From: Bacteroides sp. 51
GTDB lineage: Bacteria > Bacteroidota > Bacteroidia > Bacteroidales > Bacteroidaceae
Direction of reading: 5' to 3'
DNA length: 64,000 nt
Assembly: GCF_010500965.1 (NCBI RefSeq)
Contig: NZ_QVMI01000011.1
Span: 72,085-136,084 of the forward strand
Every line of letters starts with the position of its first letter. The stretch's first letter is position 1. The notes below the pieces were generated by a model that ran no database searches, had not been told where the DNA came from, and was given only the letters and a program-made list of their open reading frames with translations. This document shows positions 43,107-51,457 of the stretch, piece by piece. The translations under genes were made by a program, and so were the position numbers.

Positions 43107-44825
43107 TTATGCATTAAAAAGACTATTGTATAAAGTCAAATTATCGGTTTCTTCAACCATTTTTTTCTTAATGCGGAATTTCCGCTGTCTGCTTGGACTT
43201 GTTTGCGAATAGCCTGTACAAATACTAATTGCAAACATTGAAAGGTTTAATTTAGCCAAACAACAAAAGAGAATATCTTCTTCAGTCAGAGAAGGGCATG
43301 ACGACTGTAGGTCTTCTATCAAATCGGCATAGACGAATTTTATTATGTTTTTTAATTCTTCTCTTTCACTTGGGTTGAGTACTTTTGCATCGTTACTCTC
43401 TGTTTGTTGTGCTAATTTTGTTATTTTTTTGTATAATGGTTTATCTATAATAAGTTTTGAACGCAATATTTCTACTTTATTCCTGAGTTCAACCAGGGTA
43501 TTTTCTTTTTGAACCATAGTGTTATCACTTGCAGCCTTGTTGTTGGTGTAAGTCAGTTTTAATATAGTATTCTTTGTTTCTGCGATTTGATTTAACAAGT
43601 TTGATATTTCAATCTCTTTTTCAAGGAGTTCATTCTCTTTTTTTAATATTTCCTGCTCTTGAATTTTCTGTCTGACTTTCTTCTTTCGATCTAATGTAAT
43701 GTATATTATTGTTGTTGCCAATGTCAATAACACTATGAGAATAATTAAGGATATGATTCTGTTTGTATGTTGCCTTTCAAGTTTTGCTATAGCGTTTTTA
43801 ATATTGTATTTTTGGTTGATCGTGTGGATTTCCGAGGTTTGAGTTGCAACCATGACTGAATCATAACCGTCTATAAATTTGTTGAGATAGTAGTTGGCCT
43901 CTTTAAAATCTCCTTGTATTTCTTTTAGCTTATGTAGACTATGCCAGCTATTAATTTGAACTAAAATATTATCACTTCTTTCGGATAATGATAAGTAATG
44001 ATAGGCTGAATCATATTGTTTTGTTTCTAAAAACAGATCTCCTTTCGTTAAACAGTGTTTTTCGTTCATTTCAGATACGTTCTGAAGGTAGGATAGGGCT
44101 TCTTTATATTGCTTGTTTTCATGATAGTAAATTGCAAGGTCGTTATTAATTGAGTTGATAAGTTCGGTTGAATCGCTTGTCTTTTTTGCGTATTCGTAGG
44201 AGTTATTGAAATATGTAAAGGCACTATCCAATTGATCGGTAAGTAAATGAGCAACACCCATATTCCGCAATGAAATAAATGTATTATAGTCGTTGTTAGA
44301 TTTGTTACTGTGGAAATATCCTTTTTGAAAAGCATCCAATGCATCAGTAAACAATTCTTGGGCTATATACAAATTTCCCAGTTCAATAAAGATGCGTGCG
44401 AGCAAATTATTATCTTTTATTTCGTTGGCCAATCCAATAGCCTTATGGTAATACATGGCGACTTCGGTAGGTTCGTTCAATTCCTCCCATATTTGCCCTT
44501 TGTAAAACAATGCTTTTGCTAAAAGATATTTATCTGTTTGAGGGGATAATTTGTCAATAGCATCGTTGAGAAGTGAATCGTAATTGATTATAGATTGTCC
44601 GTTTTTATCTTGCGCTTCAATGTATAATAAATTGTAGTAGGCTCTGTTGTAGTTGTCAAAAATATCAATATGCTTTAAATCTTCAAGTATAATCAGGATA
44701 CTATCAGTTTTATCATTTATCAAAGAATCAATCTGAATTAACTGATTGGAAAGAATTCTATCATTCTTACACCCACTAATAAATGCAAAGATGGTAAATA
44801 TTATGAGATGGATTTTGTTCTTCAA
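43107..44825 (-). CDS. membrane TPR regulator with C-terminal HTH-like domain
   Basis: This protein of about 572 aa starts with a lipoprotein-type signal (KNKIHLIIFTIFAFISGC). Residues about 30-335 are tetratricopeptide repeats (KALFYKGQIWEELNEPTEVA, ARIFIELGNLYIAQELFTDA, LAIYYHENKQYKEALSYLQN). A transmembrane helix follows near 355-378, then a long coiled coil, then a C-terminal domain near 500-560 (CPSLTEEDILFCCLAKLNLS, CTGYSQTSPSRQRKFRIKKK) resembling a DNA-binding HTH. This implies a one-component sensor with periplasmic TPRs and a cytosolic output. No ATG fits; TTG 44825 is chosen because it begins the signal peptide. The frame's earlier TTG at 44855 lies inside the promoter. Confidence 0.78.
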   Translation of the reverse strand: MKNKIHLIIFTIFAFISGCKNDRILSNQLIQIDSLINDKTDSILIILEDLKHIDIFDNYNRAYYNLLYIEAQDKNGQSIINYDSLLNDAIDKLSPQTDKYLLAKALFYKGQIWEELNEPTEVAMYYHKAIGLANEIKDNNLLARIFIELGNLYIAQELFTDALDAFQKGYFHSNKSNNDYNTFISLRNMGVAHLLTDQLDSAFTYFNNSYEYAKKTSDSTELINSINNDLAIYYHENKQYKEALSYLQNVSEMNEKHCLTKGDLFLETKQYDSAYHYLSLSERSDNILVQINSWHSLHKLKEIQGDFKEANYYLNKFIDGYDSVMVATQTSEIHTINQKYNIKNAIAKLERQHTNRIISLIILIVLLTLATTIIYITLDRKKKVRQKIQEQEILKKENELLEKEIEISNLLNQIAETKNTILKLTYTNNKAASDNTMVQKENTLVELRNKVEILRSKLIIDKPLYKKITKLAQQTESNDAKVLNPSEREELKNIIKFVYADLIEDLQSSCPSLTEEDILFCCLAKLNLSMFAISICTGYSQTSPSRQRKFRIKKKMVEETDNLTLYNSLFNA

Positions 44826-44852
44826 ATATAGATGTCTAGTAAAGTTATTATG

Positions 44853-44860
44853 CAAAGGTA
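44853..44860 (-). promoter_or_regulatory. -7 box candidate for the TPR regulator gene
   Basis: The minus strand reads TACCTTTG (TAnnTTTG). It overlaps the first possible start codon of the open frame, which supports translation starting at 44825 instead. Confidence 0.45.
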
Positions 44861-45180
44861 TAAAAAGTTGTTCAAGGTTATATCATAAGTTTGAGGAAAG
44901 TTTATTTAAGAAAGCAGTCGACTTATGCACAAATTGATACTATTGTTTATAGATCCGTTTGAATTGGCTGAGCAAATGGTGTATTTCAAAAACTCTAAAA
45001 GAAACTTACGAAAAGGGGGGCAGCATCAGTGATGTGCAGTTCGTTGAATCTGTCTAATAATTGCTCGAAGCTCATAATGTTGAGGATTGATATTTGCTGG
45101 TTCATGCAAATGTACTCATTTTAGATGAATAGCAAAAAGGTGATATGTAAACTCGCTGTTCAAGATGATTTTTTTGATTA
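44861..45180. other. AT-rich intergenic stretch without a supported gene
   Basis: Two overlapping 36-codon frames exist, one on each strand (plus from 44925, minus 45105 to 44995). Neither has a promoter or recognisable motif. The stretch may hold degraded coding sequence next to the HU/VapE pair. Confidence 0.4.
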
Positions 45181-45288
45181 AAAAGTCCCGAAAGTCCCAC
45201 AATGGTGTGTTAATGATCTGTAATATAGATAGATACAGCGTGTGGGACTTTCTAAAAAAGTCCCATAAAAGTCCCGAAAGTCCCACAG
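45181..45288. repeat. AGTCCC iteron cluster upstream of the HU/VapE pair
   Basis: AGTCCC occurs at 45184, 45193, 45259, 45270 and 45279, and its inverse GGGACT at 45244. A 21-bp block beginning AAAAGTCCCGAAAGTCCCAC appears at 45181 and again at 45267, 86 bp apart. The reversed copy GTGTGGGACTTTCT in between allows hairpins. It resembles an iteron-type protein-binding region, but no binder is known from this window. Confidence 0.75.
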
Positions 45289-45364
45289 GTTTTATCTGTT
45301 GTTTTGTTTGATTTATAAATTACAATTTTATCCTCTTTATGTCTCTTTATAACTACCTTTTATA

Positions 45365-45396
45365 TTTGATAAATATGATTTGTTTTTGTATATTTG
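45365..45396 (+). promoter_or_regulatory. promoter of the HU/VapE pair
   Basis: TTTG at 45365-45368 and TATATTTG at 45389-45396 are separated by 20 bp, a near-ideal Bacteroidetes promoter. Transcription would start near 45403, leaving a 140-nt leader that contains array D. Confidence 0.6.
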
Positions 45397-45414
45397 TAAT
45401 CGCCTTAAGTGCTT

Positions 45415-45499
45415 CTCCACCCAGGTGTAGATGCCTTCTCCATCCGGGTGGAGAAGTCTCCTCTATCCGGATGGAGAAACCACCTCCACCCGGGTGTGG
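45415..45499. repeat. array D: four CTCCACCCGGGTGGAG palindromes at exact 23-bp pitch
   Basis: Sixteen-bp near-palindromes start at 45415, 45438, 45461 and 45484, exactly 23 bp apart: CTCCACCCAGGTGTAG, CTCCATCCGGGTGGAG, CTCTATCCGGATGGAG and CTCCACCCGGGTGTGG. Compensating changes (ATCCGGAT versus ACCCGGGT) keep the central dyad. The array is GC-rich in an AT-rich background, lies between promoter and start codon, and ends 42 bp before the ATG. It could be an operator row or a series of RNA hairpins. Confidence 0.88.
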
Positions 45500-45541
45500 A
45501 AATACTTAATAAAATAGATTAATAATTTAAACAAATAAGAT

Positions 45542-45940
45542 ATGCAGTTATATGTAGTAAGACCGAAGGTTGATAAGAGTAAAAAAGAACCGAAAACACT
45601 TTATTATGGTGTTCCTGTTACTTCGGGGCAAGTAGATGCCGATGATTTGGCCGCCGAAATCAGCGCGCGCTGTTCACTGACCCCTGCCGATGTATTGGCA
45701 ACAATCAGTGCGTTGAGCGATGTTATGCAAGATCACTTGCGAATTGGAAATACGGTCTACCTGAAAGGTATCGGCCTGTTTTCCGTGTCGGCCAGTAGTC
45801 CGGGGTACGACACCCCAAAGGAAGTTACCCCCGCCACAGTGAAGGCGCAACGCATCTGTTTCAAAGCCGATAACATAATGCGAAGCTTTCTGGAAAAAAT
45901 GAAATATAAATTCTGTGAACGCGCAAAGAAGAAAAAATGA
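45542..45940 (+). CDS. HU-family-like DNA-binding protein
   Basis: This 132-aa protein fits the longer Bacteroidales HU-like proteins that pair with VapE-type genes. Residues about 30-75 (DDLAAEISARCSLTPADVLA, ISALSDVMQDHLRIGNTVYL) match the helical HU dimer body, followed by the beta arm region LKGIGLFSVSASSPGYDTP. The C-terminus is strongly basic and ends KKKK. Its TGA overlaps the next gene's ATG (ATGA 45937-45940). It may bind the repeats in its own leader or act with the VapE-like ATPase in DNA replication of an element; both are inferences. Confidence 0.82.
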   Translation: MQLYVVRPKVDKSKKEPKTLYYGVPVTSGQVDADDLAAEISARCSLTPADVLATISALSDVMQDHLRIGNTVYLKGIGLFSVSASSPGYDTPKEVTPATVKAQRICFKADNIMRSFLEKMKYKFCERAKKKK

Positions 45941-48015
45941 AAATAACCCAATACCGTAACGATGGTAAGGTGCAGACACAACGTACCATAGATATGGAAG
46001 CCGCTTTGGCTGCCATGCGCACAGAGACAAAAGGTAAACCCGTATCCGTTATGCGCGAGAAACTGCGCGACAGTATGCATGGAGTAAAGAACGAATTCGT
46101 CGGAAAAGTACCCCTTATGGCATTTAGCGGAGTGTTTCGGCGGACAGTAGGCAGCCGGCAGGAAATGACCACTTATAACGGAGTAGTCGTGCTTCAGGTC
46201 AACAACTTGACAGGCATGAAGGAGGCTGTGAAAATACGCGACCGGGCAGCCACTCTGCCCCAAACCCTGTTGGCATTTGTAGGATCGAGTGGAAAGAGTA
46301 CAAAAATACTGATACCCTTTACGCTGCCCGACGGTACGCTGCCCCAAAGCCCCGAACTCATTGAAATGTTTCACGCCCAAGCCTATCGCGATGCCGTAAA
46401 GTGGTATCAACCCCAACTAAAAAGGGAGATCGAACTGAAGAAGCCCGTACTGAACCTCTGTTGTAGGATGACCTACGACCCAACGCTGTTTTATAATCCC
46501 AATGCCGTGCCCATCCGCATCGAACAGCCTCTGCGCATGCCTCTCGAACCGACTTTTTCCGAACATCAGCAAGAAATAAGCGACCCGCTATTGCGGCTTA
46601 TTCCCGGTTATGAACGCTATTGGATCATCGATACACTCTTCGAAACCAGCCTGTGGAATGCCATGGCGGAGTTGGAAAAAGTAGATACGGAGGAAGACCT
46701 GCACCCCTTCCTCATTCGCCTGGCCGAGAACTGCTACAACTCTGGCATTCCCGAAGAAGATGCCGTGCGGTTTACCCTCGTGCGGCGCGACCTCATTGAT
46801 TATGATTTATTTGTACGCGCCTGTTTCCGTAGCGCATACACCATGCGGCAGAAATTCGGTGGCCGACCCTGCATAACCTCGGCCATGACACTGGTAGCTC
46901 AGTTGGAAGAGTTTATGCAACGCCGTTATCAATTGCGGCGCAACACCATCAAAGGCATCGTTGAATATCGGGAACTAAAATCATATAAGTTCGACTTTCG
47001 TCCGCTAACCAAACAAGCCTTGAACGGTATGACGCTCAACGCCACAGCCGAAGGCATCGGTGCCTGGGATGCCGATATGCGGCGATACGTAGAGTCGGAC
47101 CGTATTCCGGTGTACGACCCAATCGAAGAATACCTCTTCGCACTCTCAAAATGGGACGGAAAAGACCGTATCCGCGAACTGGCCCGCCGGGTAAAATGCT
47201 CCAATAAGCGCTGGCCCGATCTGTTTTACACCTGGTTCTTGTCTATGGTGGCGCATTGGTTGCAGCTCGACCGCGAACATGCCAACAGTACATTGCCCCT
47301 ACTTGTGGGTGATCAAGGTTGTGGGAAATCAACATTTTGTTTGAATATACTACCGCCAGAATTGCGCGATTATTATACAGATAGTATAGATTTCAGCAAT
47401 CGCCGCGATGTGCAATTGTCTCTAAATCGTTTTGCACTGATCAATATGGATGAGTTTGATTCTATCGGTTCATCCTATCAAGGCTTTTTGAAACATATAC
47501 TACAAAAGGCCATTGTGCAAACCCGTCGCCCGCATGGAAGTTCAACAGAGCAATTGCGGCGTTACGCCACATTCATAGCCACCAGCAATAATTTTGATTT
47601 ACTAACCGATCCTACAGGAAGCCGCCGTTTTATCTGTATCGAGGTGGAAGGGGTAATAGACTATATACAACCCATTGATTACGAACAATTATACGCGCAG
47701 GCCTTGCACGCAGTACGTAATAAAGAACAGTATTGGTTCTCGCACGAAGAGGAGGCTTATATAACCAAAAGCAATCTGGGCTTCCACCAAATATTACCCG
47801 AAGAAGAAATGATCTTCCTGTATTTCCGTTCCCCACATGTAGGAGAGGAGTACGAAGAGTTAACTTGTACGGAAATATTGGAACGTATCCGCCAGCGGCG
47901 CCCCGAATTTGAATGTAGCCGGTCTGTTGCTATGAAGTTGGGGCGGGTGTTGAAGAAGAATTTGCGTAGCCGGAAGGGGAGGTTTGGAACGGTGTATCAG
48001 GTGGTAGCGGTTTAG
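45937..48015 (+). CDS. VapE / BT4734-like primase-helicase family protein
   Basis: This 692-aa protein is two-part. Residues about 1-250 resemble the VirE/BT4734-like N-terminal domain (SGVFRRTVGSRQEMTTYNGV, VVLQVNNLTGMKEAVKIRD). From about 370 a VapE-type ATPase follows with Walker A LLVGDQGCGKSTFC near 457-470 and Walker B FALINMDEFDSIGSSYQGFL near 505, plus FIATSNNFDLLTDPTGSRRF as sensor. A C-terminal DUF3874-like tail is about 90 residues. Such genes come from phages and integrative elements. No integrase, portal or relaxase gene is near, so it may be a domesticated or remnant module. GC content is higher than upstream. Confidence 0.83.
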   Translation: MKITQYRNDGKVQTQRTIDMEAALAAMRTETKGKPVSVMREKLRDSMHGVKNEFVGKVPLMAFSGVFRRTVGSRQEMTTYNGVVVLQVNNLTGMKEAVKIRDRAATLPQTLLAFVGSSGKSTKILIPFTLPDGTLPQSPELIEMFHAQAYRDAVKWYQPQLKREIELKKPVLNLCCRMTYDPTLFYNPNAVPIRIEQPLRMPLEPTFSEHQQEISDPLLRLIPGYERYWIIDTLFETSLWNAMAELEKVDTEEDLHPFLIRLAENCYNSGIPEEDAVRFTLVRRDLIDYDLFVRACFRSAYTMRQKFGGRPCITSAMTLVAQLEEFMQRRYQLRRNTIKGIVEYRELKSYKFDFRPLTKQALNGMTLNATAEGIGAWDADMRRYVESDRIPVYDPIEEYLFALSKWDGKDRIRELARRVKCSNKRWPDLFYTWFLSMVAHWLQLDREHANSTLPLLVGDQGCGKSTFCLNILPPELRDYYTDSIDFSNRRDVQLSLNRFALINMDEFDSIGSSYQGFLKHILQKAIVQTRRPHGSSTEQLRRYATFIATSNNFDLLTDPTGSRRFICIEVEGVIDYIQPIDYEQLYAQALHAVRNKEQYWFSHEEEAYITKSNLGFHQILPEEEMIFLYFRSPHVGEEYEELTCTEILERIRQRRPEFECSRSVAMKLGRVLKKNLRSRKGRFGTVYQVVAV

Positions 48016-48367
48016 GTAGGAGAATATAAGATTTTACTGCTATAGTAGAAAGTTCAATGCAAATAGTATATCTTAAAAATAGGTAGCATTTATTCTTTAA
48101 TATCTATATTTGTTCATAATGAACTAACAATTGTATATTATATAGCCTTCATCTAATACTAAATACCTTGGAACCAGAATAATCATGCATCCGTTTTATG
48201 TCTATTTGTTCAGAACGCATATAAAATCGTTCTTTTTCCCTGTCCTTTTCTCATACAGATATGTTAGGTATGAATTAAAAACCACCGTATAAGCCCCCAG
48301 CCTCATTATTATCTACTTTAGCCCTCGATATAATTAACCCTTCAATTAAATTTAAAACTATGAAACG
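48016..48367. other. intergenic leader of the PUL
   Basis: There is no gene in this 352-bp stretch. TATATTTG at 48105-48112 is an exact -7 match but lies 256 bp before the SusC start. TACTTTAG at 48314 is a weaker match nearer to it. No inverted repeats or operator-like words were found. Confidence 0.4.
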
Positions 48368-51300
48368 ATGAAACACCGCATTAGCTCATCATTTTGCTTT
48401 TGGCTCCTATTTATATTAGGACTGTTTTATTCGCAATTGGATTACGCTCAAACAAGATCCACTGTTTCTGTAAAAGGAAGAATAGTCGATTCGGCCAACA
48501 TGGAGATTGTTGGAGCAGTAGTTAAAATCAAGGATCGCCCCGTGGGCACTACTACCGATGTGGATGGTAATTTTACGATCAACGCACAGGTAGGCGATGT
48601 TCTTGAATTCTCTTATCTGGGCTATCGGCCGCAAACCATCAAAGTAGCCGCTTCGCAAAAGCCACTGACCATTCAACTGGAAGACGACAGTATCTTATTA
48701 GATAATGTAGTCGTGATTGGTTACGGTACGAATAGTAAAGAAAAGCTGACGGGTTCCGTCTCCACGGTGTCCACAAGCGACTTTAAGAACCGGCCCATTA
48801 CCGACGTATCCATGGCGCTGCAAGGTAAGGTAACAGGCTTGTAGGTAACGCAAGAATCCGGTCAGCCCGGTAAAGATGGTGGAAAGATCAATATCCGTGG
48901 TATCGGTACGTTGAATGACTCATCGCCGTTGGTTATTGTAGACGGATTTGAATCTTCCTTTGATAAAGTAGATGCCAAAGACATTGAGTCAATTTCGGTA
49001 TTGAAAGATGCCGCTTCTGCTGCCATTTACGGTAATAAAGCCGCCAACGGGGTCATCCTGATTACCACTAAAAAAGGAAAGAGCGGAAAGCTATCCATCG
49101 AGTATAATGGCTATGTGGCCATACAGGAGGTTACCCGTTATCCCGATCTGCTGGGTGCTGTAGACTATATGGAACTGCACAATGAAGCACGCCTGAACTC
49201 CGGCCTGCAGAAATCATTCAGCGAAGAGTGGATTGATCATTTCCGCAAGCGCGAGAATCCCGGTGTGTACAATGACCGTAACTGGGCCGATTTCTATTTC
49301 AAACCTGCTACCCAACAAAACCATTATATAAAAATGAGTGGAGGTACCGAACAACTGATGTATAGTTTGTCGCTGGGTTATCTCGACCAGAATGGTATTC
49401 TTGATGGTACATCTTACGAGAAATTCTCCTTCCGTTCCAACACCAACAGTTCTTTCTTTAATGATAAACTGAAAATCGGAACCAACATTTCCGGATATAA
49501 AGGAAACCGCGGCGACCTTGTAGGTGGAACCGGGGGTACACTTGCCCGTATCATTCAGATGCCGCCTACCGCGCAACCTAAAATGGAAGGCTACGGATGG
49601 ACAAGCTGGTTCTATGATGATGCCGCGAAAGAAGCCGGCGGCGGACAGAAGTGGGTGGGACAGAACTTCAATGGTAATTTCAATATGCAAATACAAATCC
49701 TTCCGCAATTGAAACTCGAAGGAGCCGTTAGCTATGATATGTACCAGGAGTTCGGGCAAACTTATGCCCCCAACGTTACGCTATATGGCGTGGAAACAGG
49801 TGCCAACGGCGAACAAACCATCGGTAAGAACAACTCCGTAGAGTCGCAGATAAAAGAAAGCACCGACCGTTCGAGCAGTCAGTCGAGTTATGCCACGTTA
49901 AGCTATTGGCATGATTTGAAAGAGCATCACCACTTCCGTATTATGGGTGGGGTACAGCAGTCGGAATGGAGAACCAAGCATGTGATGACCGAGCGCAGAA
50001 GGCTTACGGCCGACTTGCCGTCACTCGAAGTAGGCGACCCGGCTACACAGAAAAATGAAAGCTGGGAAAGAGGAACCACATCCGTTTCACTTTTCGGACG
50101 CTTTGGATACGACTACAAAGCCAAATATCTTTTCGAAGCAAACGTGCGTTACGATGGTTCTTCCAAGTTTGCCGAAGGGCATAAGTTTGGTACATTCCCC
50201 TCATTCTCTGCCGCGTGGCGTATTGCCGAAGAGAAATTCCTGAAGAATAAAGTGTCCTGGCTGAATGAACTTAAGCTACGTGCTTCGTGGGGAAAACTGG
50301 GTAACGAAAAGATATGGAGCATGTACGCCGGTGTGGATATTCTCTCTGTGGGGAGTGCCAACTACATCTGGAACGGACAGAATACAACTGGTTCTGCCTT
50401 AGCATACATGGCCAATAAGAACCTCACCTGGGAAACGACCACACAAGAGAATATCGGTTTAGACATCACTCTGTTCAAAACATTAAATTTCTCTGCCGAT
50501 TATTATAGAAAGGAAACAGACGATATCCTGATGCAGTTGCCCGTATCCATGACCTATGGTTTTACCGAAACTCCCTGGCAGAATGCCGGAAAGATGCGGA
50601 ATACAGGTTTTGAATTCTCGCTGTCTTACAGCAAACAACTCATGCGCGACCTGGAAATCAACGGTGGCGGAAACATATCCTTCAATAAGAACGAAATATT
50701 AGACCTGAAAGGCCAAAGCCCCATCCTTAACGATGACAGAGGCTTGCTATTACAGGAAGGCAAAGCCATCAATACATTGTATGGCTATGAAATAGAAGGT
50801 CTTTACCAAAGCGATGACGAAATCCACAACCATCTGGTTACTTTCGACCGCTACGGAAATCCCGTGAACTCCTATTCCGGACTCATTGCCGCTCCCGGTG
50901 ATATCCGTTTCAAAGATCAGAATGGCGATGGCATCATTGATAAAGAGAACGACCGGGTAGCACTTGGCGACCCATCGCCCGACTTTATGTACTCCTTCAA
51001 TGTAGGCGCAAAATATAAAGGCTTTGACTTTACCGCTTTCTTCCAGGGAGTTTACGGTGGTGAAGGCTGGAGCATGGGACAGCTTGTTTCCCCATTCTTC
51101 AACGGTTACAACTCTGCCGGATGGATGACCAAACGCTGGACTCCCGAAAGACCGAACAACACCTACCAACGGGTGTACATCGACAGTCAGCGTTCTTCCA
51201 TCAAATCGGCATACTATGTAGAAGACATGTCCTACCTGCGTCTGAAGAATATTGAATTGGGATATACATTCCCCAAATTATGGATGAGTAAGATCGGACT

Positions 51301-51454
51301 TGCCGGAGCACGTGCTTTTGTAAGCGCTCAGAATCTGTTTACCGTTACTTCCTACAAAGGTTTCGATCCGGAACGTGCCGGTACAGAGTCTTCTAACATC
51401 TACGATTATCCGTTGACTAAAACCTATACATTCGGACTCAACTTAACTTTCTAA
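48368..51454 (+). pseudogene. SusC/RagA family TonB-linked outer-membrane protein interrupted by an in-frame TAG
   Basis: This glycan importer of the PUL spans 1028 codons, interrupted by TAG at 48842-48844 (codon 159). The 5' part encodes a signal peptide and the CarboxypepD_reg-like domain (VSVKGRIVDSANMEIVGAVV, ending ALQGKVTGL). After the TAG the same frame continues VTQESGQPGKDGGKINIRGI and NDSSPLVIVDGFESSF, the SusC plug motif, then the barrel to FGLNLTF. SusC proteins normally have Gln at this place (GLQVTQ), so a single CAG-to-TAG change explains the break. No other damage was seen. A 3' product starting at 48911 would lack a signal peptide. SusD follows 3 bp later. Confidence 0.85.
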
Positions 51455-51457
51455 GCC

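Noticed and set aside
44995-45105. 36-codon minus-strand frame starting MNQQISILNIMSFEQLL
   Set aside because: It has a plausible helical sequence but no promoter, no family resemblance I can name, and an overlapping frame of equal length on the other strand. The evidence is not enough to call a gene.
48842-48844. Genome-wide recoding of TAG as an explanation for the SusC stop
   Set aside because: Other genes in the window end in TAG (for example at 3657, 11443 and 60900), so TAG works as a normal stop. Local suppression or mutation remains possible.
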